From positions 1 to 28,623 of the IMG/VR virus record IMGVR_UViG_3300020122_000036: a DNA stretch of 28,623 nucleotides. One strand, given 5' to 3'. A program made the translations under genes and the position numbers. Below, piece by piece: positions 14,429 to 23,111 of the stretch. Source of the stretch: a virus. The notes under the pieces are model-generated. The model ran no database searches, was not told the DNA's origin, and worked only from the letters and a program-made list of their open reading frames with translations. Positions within the stretch are counted from its first letter, which is position 1, and each line of letters starts with the position of its first letter.

Positions 14429-16700
14429 ATTTTCTAATTAATTTAAACGTAGACAATCCTGTTTTTTGTTTATATTTCAAATCAATCAAAAACCCTTTAA
14501 ATATTTCCGTTTCGTTTGAAATTGTTATATATCCATTGTGAACATCAGAATTAGGATTTTGAAAAGCATCTTTAAGTAAAAGATATTGTTCCCGAGTTAT
14601 TGGATATTGAAATTCTAAATACTCAGCAACAAACAGCGGATTTTCGCCTGATTCATCCCATATAATATCTTGGTTGTTGGATAGTAAATTACCATTGAAA
14701 TAAGACGGACAATCAACGTCATCTTGAGTTGAAATGAATTTATTACCTTCTCCGTATGTAAATTTAACCGAACGTCCCGGATATTTTGTTATTATTGGCG
14801 AAATACTTGAAATATTTCTCAATAAATTTTTACTATTCGTATATCTTAAATTATACGTCGTTGTTGGACTTAAAACATTATCAACTACAGAAAAGTTTTC
14901 ATTCTTTTCAGCCACATCTAACATCGTTGGCTCCCCACCATAACCTACTGTCCGGTTAAGGGCTATTATAAAATTGTCATTATCGTAATCAGTATCCGTA
15001 GTTGCCGATTCAGAATAAGGCATCCTTCTTATTTCTTCAAGGATATATGCTGATGCCAATATAGTGGAAATCTTTTCTAATGGGTTGGCAATGCTTTTCA
15101 TCCCATTTGTATATTGAGATTTAGAGCAATACTCGTCCAGTCCGTTTGTATTTGTTGTTTGCCATTTGTTAAAACCTATCGTTACATCGTTGTAAGCAAA
15201 ATCCTGAGCAACGCTTCTTTTGATTTTAGGCACATGCTCAAAATGAATAATTTCTACATCTTGATAAAAGAAATCTTTCCTTTCCCATCTTAATTTAAAT
15301 TCATTTCCCCACTTCTCAAATCCAAGCCCTATATTATCCATTGAATCCAATGAGTCAAACGCTTCTGTTAATGATATTTGAATACCGTTTGCTCTATCTC
15401 CTGTAATTGGGTATTGCCTAATCATTACGCCACTAGTTATTGCAGCGAATGATCCACATCCATTTTCTTCTTCTTCGTGTGGGGTTGCCCCTATGCGCCC
15501 ATAATATGATGAACGAACAGGATCCGCTACGTCTAGTATAGCTTCTCCAATTCTAGATAACACCTCATAGATATATTGAGCTTTTGAAACGCTTGCCTCT
15601 GCTTCATTTTCATTATACAACCTAATAGATAGTGAATTAAATACATTTGTCACATCGTATGGGAATACGGGATCACTTGTATTCGTCCATATGTTTGCCA
15701 CTACGAACGTTAAAAACAATGAATGCCCAGCTAATACTGTTATAGTATCCTCGTACGTACTTGTAATATCTATGTTTTGAGGCGAAGGCTCATATTCTTC
15801 TAAATGCGCTGCGATCAAAAATGTTGTTGATGCTGATATGAAATCAGCGCCATTCCTCAATTGTAAAGAAGTGAAGAATTGAGATGTTATTGAAGATTGA
15901 TTGTGTGAATTGACTTGTAAATACCCATCAATATCGATAGATACACGAACCAATTGAGACTGACCAGTTGTATTTGTATAAAATTGCTCTAATGTATTTC
16001 TTGTTGATATTTTCCTTAGATACGGGAATGATGGCTGAACAGGACTGCTTAAATCTTCTTGTTGCTCTATGTATACGGGCAATGTATAGTAAAGCGTATC
16101 CGTGCCAGGATCAAATTGCAACGTATCGGTAATGTTATCCAAACCCTTCAATTCACATGTAGCAACAAGCACTTTGCTATGCAAATTTAAATCATAAGGC
16201 TCTGAAATGTCATCAATTTCTATCCCTTCAATTGTGGTAGTCGAGAACAATTCTACTTTGGTATCTGCACGTGAATTTAGCTTTTGATTCGCACCTTGTT
16301 CGATTAATGGTACCTGAGTTTCTTCTTCTAAGATGTTTATGTTGACCAAATCCAAAACACCTTCAAATAATAATTCAAAATCACAATCAGTAGAACTTCC
16401 TCCTTTTTCATAGTCGGCTGAATAGTCTGCGCTATATGAATTTGATACTAATGTTTCAACACATTCGCATGACTCTTCGACTGTAATTAATATTTCTTCA
16501 TCAACCCCTAATGTGTTATATATACCATCAATAAATTCTTTCCCTGATCCACAAATAAACGACAATGCGAGTATTTGAGAATAATTAATGCCATGGTATT
16601 TAGGCGAACGGGTAATGCCTAATTCTGCCGAATCCCATCCTTTGGGATCGGTTGGCAGAACGTAATCCGTTCCATTATGAGATAGCGTGTATCTAAACAA
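14421..16700 (-). CDS. Large distal tail / baseplate protein
   Basis: A 759-residue protein right after the tape measure gene (8-base overlap), where distal tail and tail-associated (Dit/Tal-like) proteins usually lie. It is beta-rich with acidic loops. A Tyr/Asp motif, YSADYSADYEKG (89-100), is nearly the same as one in the structural protein at 1485-2525. The C-terminal part (EIFKGFLIDLKYKQKTGLST) suits a structural wrap-up rather than an enzyme. Cys pairs such as CECVET near 78-83 are typical of this phage's virion proteins. No muralytic or esterase motif was noticed. Confidence 0.7.
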   Translation of the reverse strand: MFRYTLSHNGTDYVLPTDPKGWDSAELGITRSPKYHGINYSQILALSFICGSGKEFIDGIYNTLGVDEEILITVEESCECVETLVSNSYSADYSADYEKGGSSTDCDFELLFEGVLDLVNINILEEETQVPLIEQGANQKLNSRADTKVELFSTTTIEGIEIDDISEPYDLNLHSKVLVATCELKGLDNITDTLQFDPGTDTLYYTLPVYIEQQEDLSSPVQPSFPYLRKISTRNTLEQFYTNTTGQSQLVRVSIDIDGYLQVNSHNQSSITSQFFTSLQLRNGADFISASTTFLIAAHLEEYEPSPQNIDITSTYEDTITVLAGHSLFLTFVVANIWTNTSDPVFPYDVTNVFNSLSIRLYNENEAEASVSKAQYIYEVLSRIGEAILDVADPVRSSYYGRIGATPHEEEENGCGSFAAITSGVMIRQYPITGDRANGIQISLTEAFDSLDSMDNIGLGFEKWGNEFKLRWERKDFFYQDVEIIHFEHVPKIKRSVAQDFAYNDVTIGFNKWQTTNTNGLDEYCSKSQYTNGMKSIANPLEKISTILASAYILEEIRRMPYSESATTDTDYDNDNFIIALNRTVGYGGEPTMLDVAEKNENFSVVDNVLSPTTTYNLRYTNSKNLLRNISSISPIITKYPGRSVKFTYGEGNKFISTQDDVDCPSYFNGNLLSNNQDIIWDESGENPLFVAEYLEFQYPITREQYLLLKDAFQNPNSDVHNGYITISNETEIFKGFLIDLKYKQKTGLSTFKLIRKYD

Positions 16701-19206
16701 TGTTTCTACCCTTTCCTATTGGCATTTCATCCCAGTTTGCAATGCTTACTTTTCCGTTTTTACGGATAGCCTTTTCAAGTTCATGTGTATCAAATTCCGA
16801 ATTTCGACCAATAGCCTTTTTCATCATTTTATTGTATCGTTGTTCTTTCGTTTTTTTGATTTCATCCGCTTTATCTAATGCAGGTTTAACCCATGCCCGA
16901 TCAACATACGAATCAAGTTTATTATTACGAATAGCCCATAAAAGACCTAAATTTTCATCTGTCTCTTTTGCTGTCATTACTGATTCACCCTTAGATAATC
17001 TTGCTTGAATTGAATCACTTGTGCCTGTACCTTCACCTTTTAAATCAATTACCCCGTCTTTAAACTTAGGCAATGGCCGGGCGTTAACAATAGCATATTG
17101 AGCAGCACCAACACCGCCAGCCAATGCCGCCGCTAAGAACCCAGCAGGAGTTGGTCCATAGGCTACGAATGCTTTTAATATAGCCTGTGCTGTATCTATG
17201 ATAATATTAAATTTAGCTGCCTCTTTATCCGCCTTCGCCTGTTTATTTTTTATTGCTGATTCCCTTGCAGATTGCTGTTGTTGCATCTGCGTTAAAGCCG
17301 AATTATATTTTTCTTGAGAAATTGTGCCAGCATTCAATTGTGCTTGCAATGCTTTTTGTTTATCAGAATATAGTTTTTGTGTTTCTGATAAATCAATTTG
17401 GGACTGCGCTTGTCTATTTTGCGCCAAACCATTATATAGCGATGTAGTTTGAGAAGATATAAAATCAATCGTATTTAATGTTGCCTGCTTCTTCTTTGCT
17501 TGCGCATCTGCGTAATCGTCTGCATCTTGATTGTATAATTCTTTTTTCTTCGCCTGTAATTCTAATTCAATATCAAGTGTAGATTTACCTGCTTCTTGAT
17601 TTAATATTTTCTTTTGTTCTAAAACCCCAATCGAAAGATTTAATTCCTGCCTTTTCGCTTCTTTATCCGTTTTAGAAACATTACGAATATTTAATAACTG
17701 AAATTTTGCTCGTTCATCAATGTCTTGAACGTCCTTATTGAAGTTATCTTCGGCCAGTTTACGCTCTGCTTCCGACCTTGCTTTTTGCGAAGCTAGTCGT
17801 TTAGCATCTGAGTCGGCTTGTGCTTTGGTTAAGTCATCAAGATATTTTTTATTTAATGTTGCAATTTCCAAATCAATAGCAGAAGTATCACGACCGTATT
17901 GTTGTAATAATACTTTTTGAGCATTTAAAGACCTGATTTTTATAGCAAGCGTTTCACGGGCTAATTCATCCTGATTCTTTAATTCATTGATTGCTGCCGC
18001 TTCTTGTATTCGCTCGATTGCCTTAATCGCTTCTGTACGGGCTGTTATTTCTTGCTCAATTAAACCCGATTTAATCGCTGCATATTTCTCAGTTAATGCC
18101 TGAGAGCGTCCATCAAGTTCAATAATTTTATTCAACCCATCGGCTTGAACTTGTGCCTGTTCATCTGAAATAGAAAGAAGCCCTTCCTGAGCCTTTACCT
18201 GCTTCAAATAAATAGCAAGCAACTCATCAGCCGATTGCGCTGATCGATATTGCAAAACAACATTTCTAAGTATTGCAACACCCTGTTTATTGTTTGAATT
18301 TATGTTTTCAATCAATCCTAAATTTTGTTCTGAAATGATTGCGAACTTTCGTCTTTCTAATTCAAAGTTTTTGGCAAGGTTTGAATTTTCTAATTCTTGA
18401 GCCTGTGCAACCAGCCCTATTCGCTCCGTTACGGCTATCCCCCTGTTTCGTGCTTGCTTTAATAATGCAGTGATTTGTAATTCTGTTTGACGGCTTACGA
18501 CCTGCATTACCCTCAATTCATCATTAACAGCATCAAGCTCCAAAGATAAATCAAAAGCCCTTTTAGCGGCTGCTGTCATACCTTTAACAATTCCCGACTC
18601 GCTCACCAATGTCCCAGCAACCTCCGACATCCCTAAAGTTAAAACGGCAGCTGTAACCCTTAATGTTTTCCATGATGCGTCTAATATGTTTGATGCTATC
18701 GATCCTTTTGAAAAGGCATCTACTATTTCGCTCCCTAATTGTGTAAATTTCCCAGCTAAAAATCCTGCACCGGCACTAAGCCCTGCGAATGTTGCTTCTA
18801 GTTTAGCAGCACCTTCGTCTGTGCCTTTAAAAAATGCTACCAATGAAGCTGCTGCCGTAATTACTAATGCCAACGCTCCAAGCAATCCAACGCTTATTAA
18901 TGATGTTAATGCTTTAATTCCACCACCTGCCGATTGCGCTCCTGATCCAATTCCTGCAACGCCTTGCCCTAATCCTCTAGCTAATTGTGAAGCGTTTTCT
19001 AAATCGCTTATTAGCCCCCCGAATGGGAGATTCTGCAATGTGTTTTTAACGCTTGCGCCAAGTTTTGAAAATGATTGCTCGGTATTTTTGGCTGTTGTTT
19101 TGCCTTTATTTTCAAGCGTAGTAAATCCCTTTTCAGCCTCCTTAAAGTCTTTTTTAAGTGCCGAAAGATCGCCTTCAAATTTAATTACCTCAACTTCTGT
19201 AGCCAT
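16693..19206 (-). CDS. Tape measure protein
   Basis: An 837-residue protein, the longest here. Its features are charged helices at the N-terminus, a hydrophobic helical stretch about 98-127 (ALTSLISVGLLGALALVITA), and a long Q/K/E-rich coiled coil covering much of 230-680. After residue 715 comes GVIDLKGEGTGTSDSIQARL, the conserved Gly-rich loop often found near the end of Bacteroidota tape measures. At roughly 1.5 angstrom per residue the tail would be about 125 nm long, which suits a siphovirus. Upstream lies the frameshifting chaperone gene, the classic arrangement. The TAATG junction with that gene couples translation. Confidence 0.9.
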   Translation of the reverse strand: MATEVEVIKFEGDLSALKKDFKEAEKGFTTLENKGKTTAKNTEQSFSKLGASVKNTLQNLPFGGLISDLENASQLARGLGQGVAGIGSGAQSAGGGIKALTSLISVGLLGALALVITAAASLVAFFKGTDEGAAKLEATFAGLSAGAGFLAGKFTQLGSEIVDAFSKGSIASNILDASWKTLRVTAAVLTLGMSEVAGTLVSESGIVKGMTAAAKRAFDLSLELDAVNDELRVMQVVSRQTELQITALLKQARNRGIAVTERIGLVAQAQELENSNLAKNFELERRKFAIISEQNLGLIENINSNNKQGVAILRNVVLQYRSAQSADELLAIYLKQVKAQEGLLSISDEQAQVQADGLNKIIELDGRSQALTEKYAAIKSGLIEQEITARTEAIKAIERIQEAAAINELKNQDELARETLAIKIRSLNAQKVLLQQYGRDTSAIDLEIATLNKKYLDDLTKAQADSDAKRLASQKARSEAERKLAEDNFNKDVQDIDERAKFQLLNIRNVSKTDKEAKRQELNLSIGVLEQKKILNQEAGKSTLDIELELQAKKKELYNQDADDYADAQAKKKQATLNTIDFISSQTTSLYNGLAQNRQAQSQIDLSETQKLYSDKQKALQAQLNAGTISQEKYNSALTQMQQQQSARESAIKNKQAKADKEAAKFNIIIDTAQAILKAFVAYGPTPAGFLAAALAGGVGAAQYAIVNARPLPKFKDGVIDLKGEGTGTSDSIQARLSKGESVMTAKETDENLGLLWAIRNNKLDSYVDRAWVKPALDKADEIKKTKEQRYNKMMKKAIGRNSEFDTHELEKAIRKNGKVSIANWDEMPIGKGRNIV

Positions 19207-19505
19207 TATGCAGGTGGTTTCTGTGCTTCTCTGTTATTCTTATCTACTGTGAATTTCAGCAAATCAAAATATTCAGATAAGGACATTCGTTGTATCTTTT
19301 CTTTTTCGCTTATTTTGCCCCCTGCAAGGCGCATAAGTTCTTCTTGGTGATTTTCTTCTATGCGTATTAATTCTGTCCGGTGAGATATTGTTCGTTCATC
19401 TTTTGCCAAGTCATCAACTCCGCTCGACTCTTGTCCATATATACGTCCCAGTCGCTTTCCAATTTTTCCAAATAGGGAATAGATTTCATTAATCCCATTT
19501 TGTAA
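19206..19505 (-). CDS. C-terminal extension of the tail assembly chaperone, made by -1 frameshift
   Basis: This frame lies -1 relative to the gene at 19367-19984. It is open from upstream of an eight-T run to a TAA that overlaps the tape measure ATG, and it has no ATG in a position to start translation of the whole stretch. The only local start option is a TTG at 19409. Read from the T-run, it adds 99 residues, beginning LQNGINEIYSLFGKIGK and becoming a charged helix (TELIRIEENHQEELMRLAGG). This layout is the lambda G/GT situation. A fusion of about 259 residues would result, next to the 205-residue unshifted form. An independent short gene from the TTG is the alternative. Confidence 0.6.
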   Translation of the reverse strand, partial: LQNGINEIYSLFGKIGKRLGRIYGQESSGVDDLAKDERTISHRTELIRIEENHQEELMRLAGGKISEKEKIQRMSLSEYFDLLKFTVDKNNREAQKPPA

Positions 19506-19984
19506 AAAAAATCGTACAGTCCTCCTTGACTGTCTTTGCGTAATTGCTTTACTATCTCTTCATGCACATTCCAATCAACAATGTAAGGCTTTTCGTCTTC
19601 TCGAATATATTTTAATGCCAATATATCAAACCAAAGGTCTTCATGTATCCAAATCTCTTTACGTGATTCAAATTCGGCTATTGCGAAACCAATGCGACCT
19701 ATATCTGGGTTTTTACCACCATTAAGAGCTTTTTTCATTACATCTAAAAGCCTCTGTAGTTCTTCATCTGAAAGGCCCGAGTCTAATCGTTTAAGTCTCT
19801 TGTGTATTTCTTTCACTCGTTGAATTGGATAATCAAAATCGTTATTGGGAACATAATATATTTTCCCGTTACTGTCAACAAATGCCTTTTGCATGTTTTC
19901 AAATCCACTCTTTTTAGATTGCGAATTGAAATACACCTTTAGAACAGCTTTCGAGAATAGCCAGTATAATAATTTATTTAGCAT
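19367..19984 (-). CDS. Tail assembly chaperone (unshifted form, gpG-like role)
   Basis: A 205-residue, helix-rich protein directly before the tape measure gene, the standard slot for tail assembly chaperones that bind the tape measure while the tube forms. Recognisable segments are IQRVKEIHKRLKRLDSGLSD and GFAIAEFESRKEIWIHEDLW. A T-run is met after residue 158 (YDFF), after which the -1 frame is open to the tape measure start. The ATG at 19984 overlaps a small membrane-protein gene by 11 bases. Function comes from position and the frame arrangement. There is no clear sequence match to lambda gpG, as expected for this fast-changing family. Confidence 0.6.
   Translation of the reverse strand: MLNKLLYWLFSKAVLKVYFNSQSKKSGFENMQKAFVDSNGKIYYVPNNDFDYPIQRVKEIHKRLKRLDSGLSDEELQRLLDVMKKALNGGKNPDIGRIGFAIAEFESRKEIWIHEDLWFDILALKYIREDEKPYIVDWNVHEEIVKQLRKDSQGGLYDFFYKMGLMKSIPYLEKLESDWDVYMDKSRAELMTWQKMNEQYLTGQN
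19504..19511 (-). other. Candidate -1 ribosomal frameshift site (eight-T run)
   Basis: The minus strand reads GAT TTT TTT TAC in the chaperone frame, giving a T TTT TTT heptamer in the correct phase for tandem slippage. After slipping, the next codon is TTA and the -1 frame runs to 19206. No clear downstream pseudoknot was identified by eye. Confidence 0.55.
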
Positions 19985-20123
19985 TGCGTTGTGAGAGAAC
20001 GGTGAATGTGATTATAATAGACAACACGGCAGAGGTCAAGTATTCTTTATTCATTGTGCATGATATAGCCAAAATAAATAGCAATATGATGGCCCACCCT
20101 GCAAACATTCGATTACTCCACAT
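19974..20123 (-). CDS. Small two-helix membrane protein
   Basis: A 49-residue ORF with ATG at 20123. Two hydrophobic stretches, AGWAIILLFILAISC and LTSAVLSIIITFTVLS, look like membrane helices separated by a short polar turn (TMNKEY). It overlaps its upstream neighbour by 11 bases and the chaperone ATG by 11, so it fits the packed operon. Holin-like size and shape are possible, but no lysis partner is seen nearby. Function unknown. Confidence 0.55.
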   Translation of the reverse strand: MWSNRMFAGWAIILLFILAISCTMNKEYLTSAVLSIIITFTVLSQRNAK

Positions 20124-20403
20124 ATCCGTATATGATTTTGTTTAGTATTGAACTGATAAGAACACAAACAATCCATTCTTGAATCGATCCTGCAAATATC
20201 CACCAATAGAAGGCGCTACCCCAAACAGAAGCCATGCACGGAGGACATTCGAAGAAAGGTTTGCGTATCATTTTATTTGAAACAATTGACAAGAACCCAT
20301 CTCTTAGCCATCCTAACAACTGCCCCTCACGGGTAAGCGAATACACCGATAACGTGCAAAATGTTAGCACTAAGGCAATCCAAATATAGTCTAATGGGTT
20401 CAT
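20113..20403 (-). CDS. Membrane protein with a CPPC motif
   Basis: A 96-residue protein with a first membrane helix (about 5-23, DYIWIALVLTFCTLSVYSL), a central CPPC followed by MASVWGSAFYWW (53-68) and a hydrophobic C-terminal segment (WIVCVLISSIL). The CPPC-plus-Trp/Gly layout resembles the small membrane proteins of the DUF1360 type seen in phages. CPPC could also serve in thiol exchange or metal binding. It overlaps the previous gene by four bases (ATGA) and the next by 11. Role unknown. The virion-gene context suggests membrane or injection-related use. Confidence 0.6.
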   Translation of the reverse strand: MNPLDYIWIALVLTFCTLSVYSLTREGQLLGWLRDGFLSIVSNKMIRKPFFECPPCMASVWGSAFYWWIFAGSIQEWIVCVLISSILNKIIYGYVE

Positions 20404-20774
20404 ACCTTAATACTTGTTTCGTCCAATTGATTAATTGTATCGTCTGTGTGTAGCTTTTGGAATATAACCGTTAAGCATTCGTACTCTATATCATCAATCG
20501 TAAATGGAATGACATCGTTTGAGTCTTCCGTTTCTGATACCCACAACTTAAAATAAAAATTGGGTGAATAGAAGTCCGGGTAAGGTAACGACATATCAAT
20601 CTTAATTGAACTGTCGTAAAGGCTTACTTCTGCCGATTGCATGGCTATATATCCCGTTGCAATGTTTTGCAGGAACACATACACCTCTGTTAATTCGGTT
20701 TCTACCGTGCCAATAGTCAATTCGCCTGTACATACAGGAATAGGTTTGGCTTCTATGCAATTTGAACAGCTCAT
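20400..20774 (-). CDS. Protein of unknown function between terminase and tail genes
   Basis: A 124-residue protein starting at the ATG at 20774. It begins MSCSNCIEAKPIPVCTGELT, which carries three Cys, and continues as beta-rich sequence (VYVFLQNIATGYIAMQSAEV) with an acidic C-terminal half. A TTG two codons upstream is less likely as start. It lies 12 bases after the terminase gene and overlaps the next gene by four. Its fold could be a beta sandwich similar to virion proteins. No family recognised. Confidence 0.55.
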   Translation of the reverse strand: MSCSNCIEAKPIPVCTGELTIGTVETELTEVYVFLQNIATGYIAMQSAEVSLYDSSIKIDMSLPYPDFYSPNFYFKLWVSETEDSNDVIPFTIDDIEYECLTVIFQKLHTDDTINQLDETSIKV

Positions 20775-20786
20775 AATCAAATATAA

Positions 20787-22091
20787 TTATTTAATTCTAA
20801 ATTTCATTAACCATTCCTTAAAAAAAGTATTTATGGTATATCGTAGACAATCTGCGTGATCTGCGAGCTGGCTTATATCCTTTCTATCCTTCTTAATTAT
20901 CGATCCGAACGCATCACATTGAACAATACTCATATCCCTTTTAAGGTTGGGGCATTTTGTGGGGTTTATCTTAAAATCTGGGAAATGGTGAAGGAATGTA
21001 TTACAATCGGTACGGCTATTTTCGTGTGTTGGATTGCCCGGAACTCTAATTTGTGCAGTCGAAAGCCCTAAACCTCTTTGCAATTGAATGTAAAGGCTCG
21101 CATTATCCCTTTGGCCTAACTCCCCACGCTTGCCCATAGCATCCCCAGTAACCACCATCGTGCGGGTATTATTGCCGTATTTAATTTTAATCTGCTCAAC
21201 CATCTTTTCAATTGAACCATTTGCAACACTCAGCTCGTCGAATACATGGCAATGCTGACCGTCTTTGTCTGACCATATATGAAAGAAAATACAACCAAAC
21301 GGATTATAGTTAAAGTCAATACCTAAGTACAATTGTTTTTTAGGATCATAAACTGCTAATTCTGAAATATGCTTATCGGCTGAATAATTAAAGAAGAACG
21401 GATTTAATGCCTTAGCATCTATAAATTCCCCGTAAATCTCTTGGGTAACCATTTCGGGGGACATTTCACCAATCTCTGTTTCAAGATCCTTTATATCCTT
21501 ATCATTAAGTAATGGATTGTCATAAGATGAGTACTTGTGTATCTTATATGCCGGATTATCTGTTTTCTTACAAATGGTATAAAATGGGTGCTCTGTTCCG
21601 TCCTTTAGGTTCTTTCCCTTTGGCACTCCTGCCGCAATCAATCTTGAATCAGGGAAATCCATAAGCATAGGAAGTACTGCATTTGTGTACAGGTAGCGAT
21701 CCTTTAGAATAATTCCTGCTTCGTTCAAGAATATCATTTTATACCCGAACCCTTCCCAATTTTGAGGATTATCGGCACTTCTAAAATCTATAAATGAATT
21801 GCCAATGGTCATTTTCTTAGCAACCTTATCGAAATGGTGGTCTATTCCGTTTTTCTTTAACTCTGGTAAAAAATACCTTTCGTAGTACCTATCTATATTC
21901 CCGTGGATAGTATCGCCCCAAAGAATTGGGGAAATGCCTTCTAAAGCCCATTCTATTATCGCATTGGCAGCTCCTTTAGTTGCTCCAAATCTTCTACCCT
22001 TTTGAACACCCTTAAATCGAACCCCCTCAGGCCAATCAAAGAATATATCCAATTGTGGATCTGAATACGATAACTCAATCTCCTTTATCAC
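20787..22091 (-). CDS. terL: Terminase large subunit
   Basis: A 434-residue packaging motor. The ATPase half has a Walker A-like KGRRFGATKG (31-40) and a Walker B-like YKMIFLNEAG (117-126), in which the usual first acid is Asn and the catalytic Glu is kept. The RNase H-like nuclease half has YLGIDFNYNPFG (D259), a second acid in HVFDELS (D285), VTGDAMG (D317) and ADHADCLRY near 410. These are the expected metal-binding acids. Length is normal. The ATG overlaps the small subunit gene by 17 bases. It cuts and pumps DNA at the portal. Confidence 0.95.
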   Translation of the reverse strand: MIKEIELSYSDPQLDIFFDWPEGVRFKGVQKGRRFGATKGAANAIIEWALEGISPILWGDTIHGNIDRYYERYFLPELKKNGIDHHFDKVAKKMTIGNSFIDFRSADNPQNWEGFGYKMIFLNEAGIILKDRYLYTNAVLPMLMDFPDSRLIAAGVPKGKNLKDGTEHPFYTICKKTDNPAYKIHKYSSYDNPLLNDKDIKDLETEIGEMSPEMVTQEIYGEFIDAKALNPFFFNYSADKHISELAVYDPKKQLYLGIDFNYNPFGCIFFHIWSDKDGQHCHVFDELSVANGSIEKMVEQIKIKYGNNTRTMVVTGDAMGKRGELGQRDNASLYIQLQRGLGLSTAQIRVPGNPTHENSRTDCNTFLHHFPDFKINPTKCPNLKRDMSIVQCDAFGSIIKKDRKDISQLADHADCLRYTINTFFKEWLMKFRIK

Positions 22092-22392
22092 CCTTGTTCA
22101 GTACTCGTCTAGTAATTCGCATTTCTGTTATATCCTGCGTTTGCACCAATTGCTTAGATTTACCATAAGCACGGTCTAAAAGTATCTCAGACGCTCTTAT
22201 ATCTCCATTCTTTGCCAACTGCATCAACTTATTAAGAATAATCTCTGCTTGGGTTAATCCGTCAGTTTCTTTCCCCAGTACATCAGCCAATAGTTTGTCT
22301 AGCTCAGGAAGCTTTTTAGGTCTTCCGTTTGGATTGCCCGTTTCTCCCTTCTTGAATCTCGTACCTTCGCTATTTGGGACTTCTTTTTTCAC
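22075..22392 (-). CDS. terS: Terminase small subunit (DUF5681-type N-terminus)
   Basis: A 105-residue basic protein. The N-terminus, TRFKKGETGNPNGRPKKLPE (11-30), is the characteristic FKKGxSGNPxGRP motif of small packaging proteins of this type. A helical region (about 44-75, QAEIILNKLMQLAKNGD) probably makes the oligomer and binds DNA. The C-terminus is charged. Its position just before terL, with a 17-base overlap, supports the role of recognising packaging-start DNA. No packaging site was identified, but the intergenic area before it contains an inverted repeat. Confidence 0.8.
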   Translation of the reverse strand: MKKEVPNSEGTRFKKGETGNPNGRPKKLPELDKLLADVLGKETDGLTQAEIILNKLMQLAKNGDIRASEILLDRAYGKSKQLVQTQDITEMRITRRVLNKGDKGD

Positions 22393-22431
22393 CTGTTTAT
22401 CGCCTGTTTTAGCTCTAATTTACAAAAAAAA

Positions 22432-22551
22432 CTAATAAATCGTAGTTAAATATATAAATGACTTATAAGGAGGCATTGGAGAATACCCTTTAGTCATTTG
22501 AATCGGTTGTTTTTGGCATGAAAATACATACCATAGGCTATAATCTACCAT
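22432..22551 (-). CDS. Possible 39-residue protein before terS
   Basis: ATG at 22551, six bases after the previous stop, with 39 codons ending TAG. The sequence (MVDYSLWYVFSCQKQPIQMT at the start) has a credible composition, with aromatic and charged residues rather than a biased repeat. The spacing suits a gene of this operon. Against it, the region also holds an 8-bp inverted repeat (22456-22463 with 22492-22499), which may mean that the DNA or RNA has a non-coding role. The remaining 39 bases before terS are AT-rich, with a long A-run on the plus strand and no clear promoter. Confidence 0.4.
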   Translation of the reverse strand: MVDYSLWYVFSCQKQPIQMTKGYSPMPPYKSFIYLTTIY

Positions 22552-22557
22552 ATACTT

Positions 22558-22899
22558 CTAATTTACCACTCTTCCCCGTGAAACGCAAATTTTAGCCTCC
22601 TTTCTCTCTTCCTCCTTCGCTTGTTCAACTCGTAGATTGGCGTATGATTCCATAGCCTCAATAACGTTATCATGATAATAATGGGTTTCGTCACGCCCAT
22701 CGTTTGTATCTTTAAATGACTCGAATTGACTTAATACAGACTCAGCCGTTAGTGTCTTGTCTATGGGTGCAACGGGTTCGGAATCTTCAACTAATCTCTT
22801 TAAAATGTTGATTGGTGCGCCTAATCCTGATGTATTTACTCTTTCGGCAGATAATAGGGATAACGCTTCTTTTACCTTGTCGATTTGTTGTGTGTTCAT
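22558..22899 (-). CDS. Hypothetical acidic helical protein
   Basis: A 113-residue protein with an N-terminal helical segment (MNTQQIDKVKEALSLLSAER), a middle linker, and a C-terminal helix rich in E, K and R (SYANLRVEQAKEEERKEAKI). No Cys cluster or catalytic motif beyond a single Cys. The ATG overlaps the previous stop by four bases. Similar small helical proteins are common in early or accessory phage regions. Function unknown. Confidence 0.6.
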   Translation of the reverse strand: MNTQQIDKVKEALSLLSAERVNTSGLGAPINILKRLVEDSEPVAPIDKTLTAESVLSQFESFKDTNDGRDETHYYHDNVIEAMESYANLRVEQAKEEERKEAKICVSRGRVVN

Positions 22900-23105
22900 T
22901 TCTGTAGGGTGTTTAAATCAATTGGTTCGGGTATTCCAAATGCACTATTTTTCTTCATTGGTATAGCATTGGGAAATTCCCTACGATCAACAATGCTTCC
23001 TGTCGAACTTATTCCTGCATATCCGCTTTCTTGAAGTTCTTTAATCTTTAAATGATTAGAAGAAACCGTTTGAACGATTTTATCTAGTTGTTCTTTGTTA
23101 TCCAT
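22896..23105 (-). CDS. Hypothetical small protein
   Basis: A 69-residue protein with a helical N-terminus (EQLDKIVQTVSSNHLKIKEL) and a Gly/Pro-containing C-terminal half. It overlaps the next gene by four bases and follows the previous small gene by six. No recognisable motif. It is probably real because of the tight packing and normal codon pattern. Confidence 0.55.
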   Translation of the reverse strand: MDNKEQLDKIVQTVSSNHLKIKELQESGYAGISSTGSIVDRREFPNAIPMKKNSAFGIPEPIDLNTLQK

Positions 23106-23111
23106 TGGGGG

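Noticed and set aside
18686-19252. Plus-strand ORF of 188 codons inside the tape measure gene
   Set aside because: Antisense mirror of the Ala/Gly-rich tape measure coding strand. The Pro/Ala/Ser-rich product and lack of neighbours in that direction argue against it. The same applies to all other plus-strand ORFs.
19393-19402. GCAAAAGA in the chaperone-tape overlap as the frameshift site
   Set aside because: In the chaperone frame it reads TGG CAA AAG, where re-pairing after a -1 slip fails for the first codon. The eight-T run upstream is in proper phase.
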